Source: an uncultured Paracoccaceae bacterium (GTDB lineage: Bacteria; Pseudomonadota; Alphaproteobacteria; Rhodobacterales; Rhodobacteraceae). From it: DNA of 64,000 nt. The DNA is taken from positions 199,409 to 263,408 of the forward strand of contig CAJJAK010000006.1 in NCBI GenBank assembly GCA_905182165.1, written 5' to 3'. The notes beneath the pieces were generated by a model, which ran no database searches, was not told the DNA's origin, and saw nothing but the letters and a program-made list of their open reading frames with translations. Of the stretch, positions 21,416-31,837 are shown one piece after another (positions within the stretch are counted from its first letter, which is position 1; each line of letters begins with the position of its first letter). Made by a program: the position numbers and the translations under genes.

Positions 21416-22327
21416 ATGGATTATAACAAAATAAGAAATATTGCAGTTTTAAAGGGTGGATGTTCTGACGAACGTGAAGTTTCATTAGTGTCTGGTCATC
21501 AGTGTGCGCATGCTTTGAGGTCTATTGGCTTTGAGGTTACTGAGATTGATGCTGATAAAGACATAGTGCGCGAACTTAATATACTTAAACCAGACGTGGT
21601 ATTTAATGCGTTACACGGGCGTTGGGGGGAGGATGGCTGTATCCAGGGAATTTTGGAATGGATGAAAATACCTTATACTCATTCTGGGGTTTTATCATCT
21701 GCTTTGGCTATGAATAAAGATAGAACAAAAGCTGTCTATCGCTTTGTTGGGTTGCCTTGTGCAAGGAGCGTTACTATTACTGCAGACTTAATTAATACGA
21801 AATCTTTTATGGAACCTCCCTATGTTATCAAGCCAATTAATGGGGGATCATCAGTAGGAGTTTCTTTTGTTCATAATTCTGAGAGCATTGAGATCAATGA
21901 TTATGCCTACGATGGCAAGGTAATGTTGGAAGAGTTTATACCAGGACGTGAATTAACTGTGACAGTATTGGACGAAGCCCCACTAACCGTTACAGAAATA
22001 ATTACAGATAACTGGTATGATTATGATGCAAAATACACTGAAAATGGCTCACTTCATGAAGTGCCAGCTAATTTACCGAAAGATATTTTTGATTTATGTA
22101 AGCAACACGCTTTGTCTGCTCATTTTGCACTAGGATGTAGAGGATTGAGTCGAACCGACTTCAGGTGGGATGATACAAAAGGGATATTAGGATTGAAATT
22201 GTTGGAGACCAACACTCAGCCAGGAATGTGTCCAACCTCTCTAACCCCTGAGCAAGCTGAATTTTGTGGAATTCCATTTAAAAATCTATGTCAAAAATTA
22301 GGTAGATCCTCCCATATAACAGTTTAG
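21416..22327 (+). CDS. ddl: D-alanine-D-alanine ligase
   Basis: ATP-grasp enzyme making the D-Ala-D-Ala used by MurF. 303 residues. Motifs: VLKGGCSDEREVSLVSG at the N terminus, FNALHGRWGEDGCIQG, YTHSGVLSSALAMNKDRTK, the ATP-binding VIKPINGGSSVGVSFV, LEEFIPGRELTVTVL, and Mg ligands in LLETNTQPGMCPTSL. Complete and in the normal dcw position between murB and ftsQ. Confidence 0.97.
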   Translation: MDYNKIRNIAVLKGGCSDEREVSLVSGHQCAHALRSIGFEVTEIDADKDIVRELNILKPDVVFNALHGRWGEDGCIQGILEWMKIPYTHSGVLSSALAMNKDRTKAVYRFVGLPCARSVTITADLINTKSFMEPPYVIKPINGGSSVGVSFVHNSESIEINDYAYDGKVMLEEFIPGRELTVTVLDEAPLTVTEIITDNWYDYDAKYTENGSLHEVPANLPKDIFDLCKQHALSAHFALGCRGLSRTDFRWDDTKGILGLKLLETNTQPGMCPTSLTPEQAEFCGIPFKNLCQKLGRSSHITV

Positions 22328-22339
22328 GAAATAATAAAA

Positions 22340-23188
22340 ATGATCCAACACCAAGCCGCTTTTTTTATAGATTGGAGCGGTTGTGGCTCACTCCATTTAT
22401 TAGACTTATCGTAAAGTTTGGGCTTCCTATTCTTTTAATTATGATTATTTGTTTTACATATTTTTCGAGAACTGAAAATATAGACGTTTGGAAAATTAGT
22501 TGGCGTGAATTTAAAGAAAATATTAAAAATAGTGACGGAATTTTTAATAAATTTGATCAAAATTGATGGCGTAGATCGTATCATGTTGAGCGATGTGCGG
22601 AATGCTATGAACATAGATCTGCCAGTGAGTTCGTATGACGTTAATCTTCAAGATCTTAAGTTGAAAGTACAGCTATTGAAAGCCGTAGAACAAGTCGAAT
22701 TATATATAGCTGAAAATATTATTCATGTTGAGATTTTGGAAAGAAAACCTGCAGTCTTTTGGCAGAATAATAAAGGTTTGGAGATCCTTGATGCAAACGG
22801 AGTAAGTATTGATGCTGCTGCAAATCGAAAAAAACAAAATAATTTACCCTTAATTGCGGGTCATGGGGCTAATAATTATGTCAAAGAGGCATTATTTATT
22901 TACCAAAATACTGATCTATTTTTGAACGAGATAATTGGCCTGGTTAGAGTGGGAAATCGACGGTGGGACATAATTCTTACTGGAAAGAGAAGAGTTATGT
23001 TGCCTGCCCAAGATATCGCTCTGGTTTTAAACAATATAGCTGTGCTTAATAAGTCTTATGAATTATCTTCTTTAAATTTCAGCGTATTAGACTTTAGAAA
23101 TATTGATCGAATGACAATTAGAAGAGGTAAGCCGTTTTCTGAGATGATCGAGATCAAACTCAATGATATTTATGAAGGGGAGATTTGA
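22340..23188 (+). CDS. ftsQ: Cell division protein FtsQ (two frameshifts)
   Basis: Bitopic divisome protein with a periplasmic POTRA domain; binds FtsL and FtsB. The only ATG in place, 22340, is one base out of frame with the conserved DPTPSRFFYRLERLWLTP; restoring one G gives ATG GAT CCA. The membrane span IVKFGLPILLIMIICFTYF follows. A second break lies near 22540, after which EFLINLIKIDGVDRIMLSDVR begins the POTRA domain, then LPVSSYDVNLQDLK and IHVEILERKPAVFW. Normal overall length of about 282 residues. The stop overlaps the ftsA ATG (TGATG). Confidence 0.9.
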
Positions 23189-24485
23189 TGACCAATTTGT
23201 ATGAAACGCAAAGAGCTATGAGGCAAGCTAGGAAAATTGCAATTCAAAGAGGGGTTATAGCCGTTTTGGATGTTGGAACTTCGAAAGTGGCCTGTTTTGT
23301 CTTAAAGTTTGATGGTGTTAAACCCAGAGAGCTGGAAGATTCAGTTGGATCAATGGTTGGTCAGGCTGATTTTCGAATAATCGGAGTCTCAACGATCAAA
23401 TCACGAGGTGTAAAATTTGGGGATATAGATATCATTCGTGAGACAGAGCGTGCAATCAGAACGGCAGTACAGGCTGCTCAAAAAATGGCTGGGGTAAGGG
23501 TAGATCATATAATCGCGTGCTTTTCTGGAGGTAGACCTCGGTCGTACGGTTTGAGTGGAAGTAGTGTTACTCAGAATGGACTGGTTGATACTCGCGACAT
23601 TGCAAATGTTTTGGGGAGCTGTGAAGTGCCACAATATGGGTCTAACCGTGATGCATTACACGCTCATCCTGTGAACTTTTCTTTAGACAACAAAAATGGA
23701 TTATTAGATCCAAGTGGGCAGATTGGTAAGAATCTTTCGGTTGATATGCATTTACTTACAGTGGATTCAAGTTCAATCGAAGCCATTTTACATTGTGTAA
23801 AACGTTGTGATTTAGAATTGGCAGGTATTGCATCATCTGCGTATGTATCCAGCAATCTCTTCATTGGTGGAGGATGAGCAAGAAATTGGTGCTGCCTGTG
23901 TGGATATGGATAATCAACATAGGAGTTTCAGTTTTTTTAAAAAAACACATGGTTTATGGTGATTTTGTTAAAATGGGAGGTGATCATATTACATCTGATA
24001 TTTCACATGGGTTGCAGATTCCTATTAATTTAGCTGAAAGAATTAAAAACCTGAATGGAGGTGTCTTAGCAACTGGAATGGATGATCGAGAATCCATTCA
24101 AATAGGCGGTGATACTGGAGATTGGGAGCATGATAAAAGGTCGGTTACAAGATCAGAGTTAATAGGAATTATTCGACCAAGAGTTGAGGAAATTTTAGAA
24201 GGTGTTCGAGAAACATTACTTTCAGCTGGTTTTGAGTTTTTGCCAAGTCAAAGAATTGTCTTAACTGGCGGTGCTAGTCAAATACCTGGATTGGATCAAT
24301 TAGCGGCTAAAATTTTGGGTCAACAGGTACGAATGGGAAGACCATTAAGGGTTAGAGGTTTGCCTCAAGCTGCCTCGGCACCTGGGTTTTCGGCAGTTGT
24401 TGGTTTGGCCCTTTTTGCTGCATATCCACAAGATGAGTGGTGGGATTTTGAATTAACAAATAAAAATGGTGAAACGTTCGATTAA
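23188..24485 (+). CDS. ftsA: Cell division protein FtsA (two frameshifts)
   Basis: Actin-like protein that anchors FtsZ filaments to the membrane. ATG 23188 follows GGGGAG; a TTG at 23185 is less likely. The N-terminal part has GVIAVLDVGTSKVACFVLK (phosphate 1), SRGVKFGDIDI and the 1C domain. Near 23860 the frame breaks; SLVEDEQEIGAACVDM is readable in the third frame, and a second break near 23915 leads into GVSVFLKKHMVYGDFVKMGG. The C-terminal half has GDHITSDISHGLQIP and IVLTGGASQIPGLDQLA. The phosphate-2 glycine block between the two breaks is the damaged part. Full span about 432 residues, as expected. Confidence 0.93.
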
Positions 24486-24671
24486 ACGGATGACAAAATG
24501 GTTGCGCGAAAATTGGTAAAAATTAAGAAAAAAATCTAAATATCGGGGTTCCAGACACAAAAAGTAACTATATGTTGAAATTTTCTCGTGACCAATGGTC
24601 TTATATTGGTTATTGTAAGTTAAAAAAACAGGTAAATACAAATAAACAAAAAAGTGAGAAGGAATATTAAA

Positions 24672-26282
24672 ATAGATAAAGTGTACCAGGACAAAATGAT
24701 CTAAGACCCAGAATTTCTGTATTTGGCATCGGTGGAGCTGGAGGTAACGCCGTAAACAATATGATTGAGAAAAAATTGGAAGGAGCTGAGTTTGTTGCAG
24801 CAAATACAGATGCTCAAGCCCTACAACAATCAAATGCTAAAAATAAAATACAGATGGGAGTTAAAGTAACAGAGGGTCTGGGTGCTGGCGCTCGTGCTTC
24901 AGTAGGAGCTGCCGCAGCTGAAGAAACGATTGAAGAGATTGTTGATCATTTAGCTGGCTCTCATATGGCATTTATCACTGCTGGTATGGGGGGTGGTACA
25001 GGAACAGGAGCTGCACCAATTATTGCTCAAGCTGCTCGAGAGCTTGGAGTCTTGACTGTTGGTGTTGTTACAAAGCCATTTCAATTTGAAGGTGCAAAAC
25101 GTATGAGGCAAGCCGAGGAAGGCGTCGAGGCTTTGCAAAAGGTTGTTGATACCTTAATTATCATACCAAATCAAAATTTGTTTAGAATAGCTAATGAAAA
25201 AACAACTTTTGCGGATGCATTCAATTTAGCAGATGATGTCCTTTACCAAGGTGTAAAAGGGATCACTGATTTGATGGTAAGACCAGGTCTTATTAATTTG
25301 GATTTTGCTGATGTTCGTGCAGTAATGGCTTCAATGGGTAAGGCAATGATGGGAACTGGCGAAGCTGAAGGAGAAGGTAGAGCAGATAAAGGCAGCAGAG
25401 CAAGCGATAAATAATCCATTATTAGATGAAATCTCTTTAAGAGGTGCGAAGGGTGTTTTAATTAACATTACGGGTGGACACGATCTTACACTTTTTGAAT
25501 TGGACGAGGCGGCGAATAGAATAAGAGAAGAAGTTGATCCAGATGCTAATATAATTGTTGGTTCTACAGTCGATGAAGATATGGATGGTATGATGCGAGT
25601 TTCAGTAGTAGCAACTGGGATTGATGCCAACGATATTAATCAGGAAACGCCGGTAACTAGAAGGACAATGGCTGAGCCTTTGGCGACTGATGTACCAAAA
25701 GATGAAAGCTTGACCAAAAAAACTAATAGCTTTGATCAGGAAAGTCTATTTAATGAAACTCTCACAGAAAGCGAATTTGGCTCAAATTCTGATAATGAAG
25801 AAGGTAAAAATGCTGAATTCAGCGATACTATTCCGGAACCAATATATAGATCAGAGACAAGTGAAGCTGTCGCACCAATGACTACTGGTTTTAGTGATAC
25901 GGATCTTTTGAATTTCATCCCCCCAAAAGCACCCGCTGCTGGTACGCCGTCAGTAGAAACACTAAATAAACTGAAGGCAGTGGTCGAAACTTATAAAGAG
26001 GACGATGTAAAAAAAAATCTAAATATTAGTAATACCGGAGTTAATCAAGAAAAATCGGATAATAGTGTCAGAGCGTTATCTCTAACTTCAGAACAAAGAG
26101 GCTTTGACAAATCGCAGAAAAAAAATCGCAGATTTGGTATTAATAATTTAATTAATAGAATGACTGGCGCGCCTTCATCGACTGATCCTGCTTTGGAAGT
26201 AGAGCAAGATGATGAAGAAATGCAAGATAATATGAAAGATAATATTGAAATTCCTGCATTCTTGAGACGTCAAGCAAACTAG
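24672..26282 (+). CDS. ftsZ: Cell division GTPase FtsZ (two frameshifts, odd start)
   Basis: Tubulin-like GTPase forming the Z ring. The body shows [29 protein letters not shown], the signature [24 protein letters not shown] and the T7 loop [12 protein letters not shown] break near 25384 (one extra G) precedes [22 protein letters not shown] linker of about 190 residues ends in the conserved peptide [10 protein letters not shown], which binds FtsA. No in-frame ATG, GTG or TTG precedes DLRPR. AAGGA at 24659-24663 is placed correctly for ATA 24672, and one A lost from the run before 24697 would join it to the body; GTG 24681 is an alternative. Full length about 536 residues. Confidence 0.92.
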
Positions 26283-26480
26283 GTAAAATTTTTATAATTA
26301 AAAATACAATTAAGCTATTGATTCAATGATAATTATTAAAAATTTAGTCAATTTCATTCTTGTTACAAAACGTCATAATCTTTGAATTGTCTAATAATCA
26401 GAAATCATCTACTTTACGTAACTAAAATTTAAATAATGAAGATCTGAATATAAAATTCGGACACAAAATTGGAGATAGTT

Positions 26481-27398
26481 TTGCAAACAACGCTTAAACA
26501 GGTAATAAAATGTAGTGGTATAGGACTTCATTCTGGAACTAAGGTATCGGTGAAAATAAAGCCATCTGCAGCTCAATACGGTATTTGGTTTAGACGGACG
26601 GACATTACTGACAGAGATAATATGATTGCGGCTCATTATCTAAATGTGAGTGGATCTGTTTTATGTACAAAACTGTCTAATGAAAATGGAGTTTCAATTT
26701 CTACCGTAGAGCACTTAATGGCTGCGCTTTCAGGCTGTGGGGTGCAGAATGCACTAATTGAGGTTAATGGACCCGAAATACCAATCATGGATGGAAGTGC
26801 TGATTGGTTTGTGCGAAAAATACTTTTTGGTGGAATAAAAATACTTCACCAACCTGTTAGAGTCATTCATGTAAAAAAGGAAGTTATTGTGAAGACTGAT
26901 AGTGCTTATGCGAGTATTAGTCCCTCCAGCAACCTTTCGATAGACTTTGAGATAGATTTTGAAGATGCGGCGATTGGTTATCAAGCTAAGTCACTTAACA
27001 TGGCTAACGGATCATTCGTTAAAGAGTTGAGTAATAGCAGAACTTTTTGTAGAAACTCAGATGTGGAAAAGATGCAAAAAAATGGATTAGCCTTAGGTGG
27101 TAATCTTCAAAATGCTATAGTTGTGAATGGAGATAAAATTCTTAACCCTGAAGGTTTCAGGTATAAAGACGAGTGTGTGAGGCATAAAATGTTAGATGTA
27201 TTGGGTGATTTAGCGTTAGCTGGAGCACCGATAGTTGGAGCATTTAAAGGAATAAAGTCGGGACACTCAGAAACTAATCAACTGCTTAGAAAGTTGTTTT
27301 CTGATTCCTCTGCCTTTGAAATGAGTATCTGCTCTAACGAAACGGCTGCCGTTTTACCAGGCGTTGGGGTGCTTAAAGAAGACTTACCTAAATTTTAA
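26481..27398 (+). CDS. lpxC: UDP-3-O-acyl-N-acetylglucosamine deacetylase
   Basis: Zn-dependent committed step of lipid A synthesis. TTG 26481 has GGAG six bases upstream, which decides it over the in-frame TTG at 26469. The N terminus reads MQTTLKQVIKCSGIGLHSG. Zinc and catalytic residues lie in STVEHLMAALSGCGV and HKMLDVLGDLALAG, plus GIKSGHSETNQLL with the late His. About 305 residues, complete. It lies 198 bases after ftsZ, so may have its own promoter; no clear one was seen. Confidence 0.96.
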   Translation: MQTTLKQVIKCSGIGLHSGTKVSVKIKPSAAQYGIWFRRTDITDRDNMIAAHYLNVSGSVLCTKLSNENGVSISTVEHLMAALSGCGVQNALIEVNGPEIPIMDGSADWFVRKILFGGIKILHQPVRVIHVKKEVIVKTDSAYASISPSSNLSIDFEIDFEDAAIGYQAKSLNMANGSFVKELSNSRTFCRNSDVEKMQKNGLALGGNLQNAIVVNGDKILNPEGFRYKDECVRHKMLDVLGDLALAGAPIVGAFKGIKSGHSETNQLLRKLFSDSSAFEMSICSNETAAVLPGVGVLKEDLPKF

Positions 27399-27519
27399 AA
27401 AGTCTGATTGAATTTCTTAAGGTTTATTGCATTAATGAGTTAATTAAAGCTTGTTGCTTAAGTTTACATTTATATATTAAACGGGCATCAGGTGTGTCTT
27501 TACTTAGGAACGATCAGTT

Positions 27520-28363
27520 ATGGCTTTTTTGAGGGTTTTCAAGAAACAAACATTTTGGATTTTTGGATTTTTTATGTGCATTCTAATAGGGTGTACTAGC
27601 TCAAATACTGAAACCAAATTGGAAGATCTATCTGCTAAAGAAATTTATGCTAAAGCGAAAAAAGAATTTGATGATGGTGATAAAGTAAAGGCAGCAGAAT
27701 TATTCTTGGATATTGAAAGACTTTACCCATATTCTGGTTTAGCAAAACGGGCCTTATTAATGAGTGCTGTGATGCCATCATGAAAAAGATTATGAAAGCA
27801 GCAGGGGATCTGCTGTGCGATTTATAACCTTTTATCCTGCTGACGCTGACACTCCTTATGCATATTACCTAATTGCCTTAAGTCACTATGATCAGATTGA
27901 TGAAATCGGTCGTGATCAAGCAACTACTTATGAGGCTTTAAAAACCTTTCGAATAATTGTTGAGAGATATCCAGATAGTGAATATGCAAAGCCTTCCTCA
28001 CTGAAAATTGAGCTGGCATTTGACCATTTAGCTGCAAAAGAAATGGAAATTGGTCGATATTATTTGAAGAATAGTCACTATATGGCTGCAATTAATAGAT
28101 TTAAAATAGTTATTGAAGAATACCCAACTACTAGTCACACGCCAGAAGCTCTGCACCGGTTAGTTGAGGCATATTTATCACTAGGATTAACAAATGAAGC
28201 AACAATTTCTGGGGCAATTTTGGGACACAACTTCAAGTCATCTGTTTGGTACCAAGATACTTATGATCTTTTGGGTGGCGTAGACACTGGATCAAATGTT
28301 AATAATTTCAAGGGATGGTTAGGGAACGTTTACCGTCAAGTAATTCGCGGTGATTGGATATAA
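27520..28363 (+). CDS. bamD: Outer-membrane assembly lipoprotein BamD (one frameshift)
   Basis: Essential lipoprotein of the BAM complex. The signal peptide ends in the lipobox CILIGC (Cys about residue 25). TPR-like helices follow (SAKEIYAKAKKEFDDGDKVKA, LYPYSGLAKRALL). The frame breaks near 27775, and continues with HHEKDYESSRGSAVRFITFYP, then DTPYAYYLIALSHYDQ, DSEYAKPSSLK, GRYYLKNSHYMAAINRF and TPEALHRLVEAYLSLG. About 281 residues in total. AGGA lies 9 bases before ATG 27520. Standard neighbour of lpxC and recN in alphaproteobacteria. Confidence 0.93.
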
Positions 28364-28383
28364 AAAATAATGAGTTTTGATTA

Positions 28384-30031
28384 ATGTTATCTTCCTTAGA
28401 AATTCATAATATTCTATTAATAGAAAAAATTTCAATCAATTTTACTAATGGCTTAAATGTATTTACCGGTGAGACTGGCGCTGGTAAATCAATTTTGTTG
28501 GACTGCATGAATTTTGTTTTAGGTGGTAGGGGTCGGGCTAACTATGTCCGCCATGGTGCTGAACAGGGAGAAGTAATTGCAACTTTCAATCTACCGTTTA
28601 CCCATGATGTTTGGAAAATTTTAAAACAAGCTGGCTTTGAGAACTACGATAATGAATTAATTATAAAACGCATAAATTATAGTGATGGGAAAAAGGTTGC
28701 GTTTATAAACGATCAACGTTGTTCAAATCAAATATTAAGAGAGCTTTCAAAATCATTAATAGAAATCCAAGATCAAAATGATGATAATGGACTGCGGACA
28801 GATCAAGGGCCACGGAAATTATTAGATATTTTTGGAGGATTGGAGAGCCAAATTAATGACTTGCGAGATATTTGGAACTTTCTGCATATTGAGAAAAATA
28901 AGCTAATTGAAGTGACAAATAAAGCTGAGAAAATAAAGAACGATGAAGAATATTTAAAACATGCAATTAATGAATTAACAACTTTAGCGCCTCAATTTGA
29001 TGAAGATATAACGCTGGATGATCGTAGACGTTTTATTAAATTGGCAGAAAAAACTAAAGTTGAACTTCAGAAATCCTATAAATGCACTTGACTTAGTTGA
29101 AAAAAATATTGATGAATCGTTGCGAAGCCTAACACAATTGGGAAAAAATTCAGAGCTTAATCTTGAAGTAACTATCGAGTTACTTGAAAATGCATCTAAT
29201 GGGATTATGTGTGCTACAAAAAATATGTTGAGCCATCTGTCGAGTTTAAATTTTGAAGGTGATGTATTACAAGAAGTTGAGGAGCGATTGTTTTCTATAC
29301 GCGAAATGTCCCGCAAATATAAAGTTTCACCTAATGAGCTGGGAGATTTATCTATTGATTTATCTAATCGACTTAAGGAACTCGATTCTTTTACTGATAC
29401 TTTGGAAGAAACAGAACTTCGTATCATTGGTTTAGAAAAAAAATATAATGAAGTAGCCCAAGGTTTAACCAAAAATCGTATTATAGCAGCGAAAAAACTT
29501 GATGATGCTATGAGAGATCAATTGCCGGCATTAAAGTTGGAACAAGCAGTGTTCAAAACAAGTATTGACAGTGTGAGTTCGAGTATTAACGGAAATGATA
29601 AAGTAAGTTTTAATGTTGCAACGAACCCAGGTCTGCCTCTTGGGCCAATAAGTAAAATTGCCTCAGGAGGAGAGCTTTCTAGATTTTTGCTTGGCTTGAA
29701 GGTATCATTGGCTGATCTAAATCATGGAGTGACTTTGGTATTTGATGAAATAGATAGTGGTGTTGGTGGGGCTACGGCCGATGCTGTGGGGCGTCGTTTG
29801 CGATCATTAGCGAGTGGTTCTCAAATATTAGCAGTTACACATAGTCCTCAAGTTGCTGCTTTGGGCAATCATCATATTAAGGTTATCAAATATACAGAAA
29901 ACTCCTTAAATTCTATTAATATTGTACAGTTGAGCCCAACTGAGAGAATGGAAGAGATTGGCCGAATGTTATCTGGTGGCACGATCACATCGGAAGCCAG
30001 GTCAGCAGCAAAGGTGTTATTAAGGGGTTAA
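28384..30031 (+). CDS. recN: DNA repair protein RecN (one frameshift)
   Basis: SMC-like ATPase that acts in double-strand break repair. N terminus MLSSLEIHNILLIEKISINF, Walker A TGETGAGKSILLDCM (about residues 29-43) and FINDQRCSNQILREL. A break near 29075 in the coiled-coil region changes the frame (VELQKS then INALDLVEKNI). The C-terminal half has the long helical arm, the ABC signature SGGELSRFLLGLKVSLA, Walker B VFDEIDSGVGG and the H loop AVTHSPQVAA. About 549 residues, the usual size. It ends the conserved lpxC-bamD-recN run after the dcw cluster. Confidence 0.94.
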
Positions 30032-30059
30032 AAGGGACTATATTCATCATTTTATAGCG

Positions 30060-30084
30060 AAAAAAAAGATAGATTTCTTTTTTT
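30060..30084 (+). terminator. Possible AT-rich hairpin after recN
   Basis: A 9-bp stem with a single G-C pair, AAAAAAAGA at 30061-30069 against TCTTTTTTT at 30076-30084, with a 6-base loop, lies 29 bases past the recN stop. The right arm itself is the T run, so it may act as a weak terminator, but stems this AT-rich arise easily by chance here. Confidence 0.3.
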
Positions 30085-30163
30085 AAAGCTGCTGTTAATA
30101 TTTTTATTTATAGGTTTTACTGACAACCAAATTAATTGGAAACTATTAAACCAGGATGATTGG

Positions 30164-31814
30164 TTGCAAACGAGAGAAATAATAATAGATATTTATTCAA
30201 AATACCTTCGTAATAGAAAACCAATCTCTCTCATGTTTTGGACAGTTGCGTTCGCTGTAGGTCTTGTTGGTGGGTTTGCAGCAGTTTTATTCCGATTTTC
30301 TGTTTCATCGTTGCAAGAAGTATTTTATCAAACTGATGAAATCACATTAGTGTCAAAAATTCATGATATACCTTGGGCATGGCTTTTACTCTTGCCAGTT
30401 TTGGGTGGTTTAAGTGTGGGTTTAATTCTCCATTTTTTTTCAGGGGAGAATAGAAACGGATCTGTATCTGATGTTATTGAGGGCGCAACCATTAATTTGA
30501 TGGGGACTGTCTTTAAAGTTTGGTTTAGTTTCAACTTTAGTGTCTTTGGTAACATTAACAACTGGGGGCTCAACAGGTAGAGAAGGCCCGGTGGTTCATT
30601 TAGCAGCAGTTATTTCAACTTGGATCTCAAATTTCATGAATGTTGAGGATATTTCTGCTCGTGATTTATTGGGATGTGCAGTCGCAGCTGCGGTGAGTGC
30701 CTCATTCAATGCTCCTATTGCTGGAACTCTTTTTGCCCTTGAGGTTATCTTAAGGCATTTTGCAATCCATGCTTTTGCACCTATTGCGATTGCTTCTGTC
30801 GCTGGTACAATCATTGGCCGATTTTTTTATGGAAATGTGACAGAATTCACATTAGGAAATGAAACGACATTTGCTTTTTACTCAGAGTTACCTGCCTTTA
30901 TGATTTTAGGATTGGTTTGTGGATTGGTTTCCATAGTTTTTATAAAGACAATATTTCTGATTGATGATTTTACGAGTAAGGTTCAACATAAAAATAATAT
31001 TCCAATTTGGTTGAGGCCGACGGTGGCAGGATTTTTTTTAGGTATTATAGCTATAAAATTTCCACATATAATTGGTGTTGGATATGAAACAACCTCTAAT
31101 GCTTTGACTGGGCAGTTTGAACTTAAGACAATTATTATATTTGCTATAATTAAGGTTGTGGCAGTTGTTGTCACAATGGCTGGCCGAATGGGTGGGGGTA
31201 TATTTTCGCCTTCATTGATGATTGGTGCCTTGACTGGTTTAGGTTTTGGATTACTAGCTACCTCAATCTTCCCAACTGCTTCTGGATCAGAAACTTTGTA
31301 TGCATTGGCTGGGATGGGTGCTGTTGCGGCCGCTGTTTTGGGGGCCCCAATATCGACTACGTTAATAGTTTTCGAGCTAACTGGGAATTGGCAAGTTGGT
31401 CTTGCTGTTATGGCGGCTGTTTCTACGTCTACCGCATTAACAAGTAAATTTGTAGATAAGTCTTTTTTCTTGAACCAGCTAACGCGTCGAAATTTAAATC
31501 TAATTAGTGGTCCTCAATTTTATTTATTACGGAATAAAAGTGTTGGAAATGTAATGAAAAAAAATCACTCAGATTTAATTGATCACAAAGATTTTGAAAA
31601 AGATATTTTCAAAAAAAATGACTCTATTGAGTTGGATAATTCACTCGAATTAGCTCTTCATATTTTTGAACAAGATAATGTGGATTATCTATTTGTTGTT
31701 AGACCTGAGAGTGAGAAAACAATATCTAACGTTATAGGTGTTTTATATTATTTAGATGTATTGAAGATTTATACTGAGGTTTTGATCAAAAATTCACAGG
31801 AAGAGCATTCATAA
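30164..31814 (+). CDS. CLC-type chloride channel/transporter (one frameshift)
   Basis: Polytopic ClC family protein for chloride transport, either channel or Cl-/H+ exchanger. TTG 30164 is taken as start, with no good ribosome site, so the N terminus is uncertain. The first segment contains several membrane spans and NGSVSDVIEGA at the position of the first selectivity loop. Near 30515 the frame breaks; GLVSTLVSLVTLTTGGSTGREGP then follows, carrying the gating Glu in GREGP. Later markers are GGGIFSPSLMIGA and AAAVLGAPISTTLIVFELT. The last ~90 residues form an incomplete CBS-like domain. Convergent with cobT. Confidence 0.92.
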
Positions 31815-31837
31815 ATATATAAAAAATATAATTTTGA

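Noticed and set aside
24453..24833. Minus-strand open frame of 126 codons across the ftsA-ftsZ gap
   Set aside because: Composition is low-complexity and it is antisense to ftsZ; no recognisable motif or ribosome site.
9436..26282. Programmed ribosomal frameshifting in dcw genes
   Set aside because: Break sites share no slippery heptamer or downstream structure, and breaks occur just as often outside this cluster.
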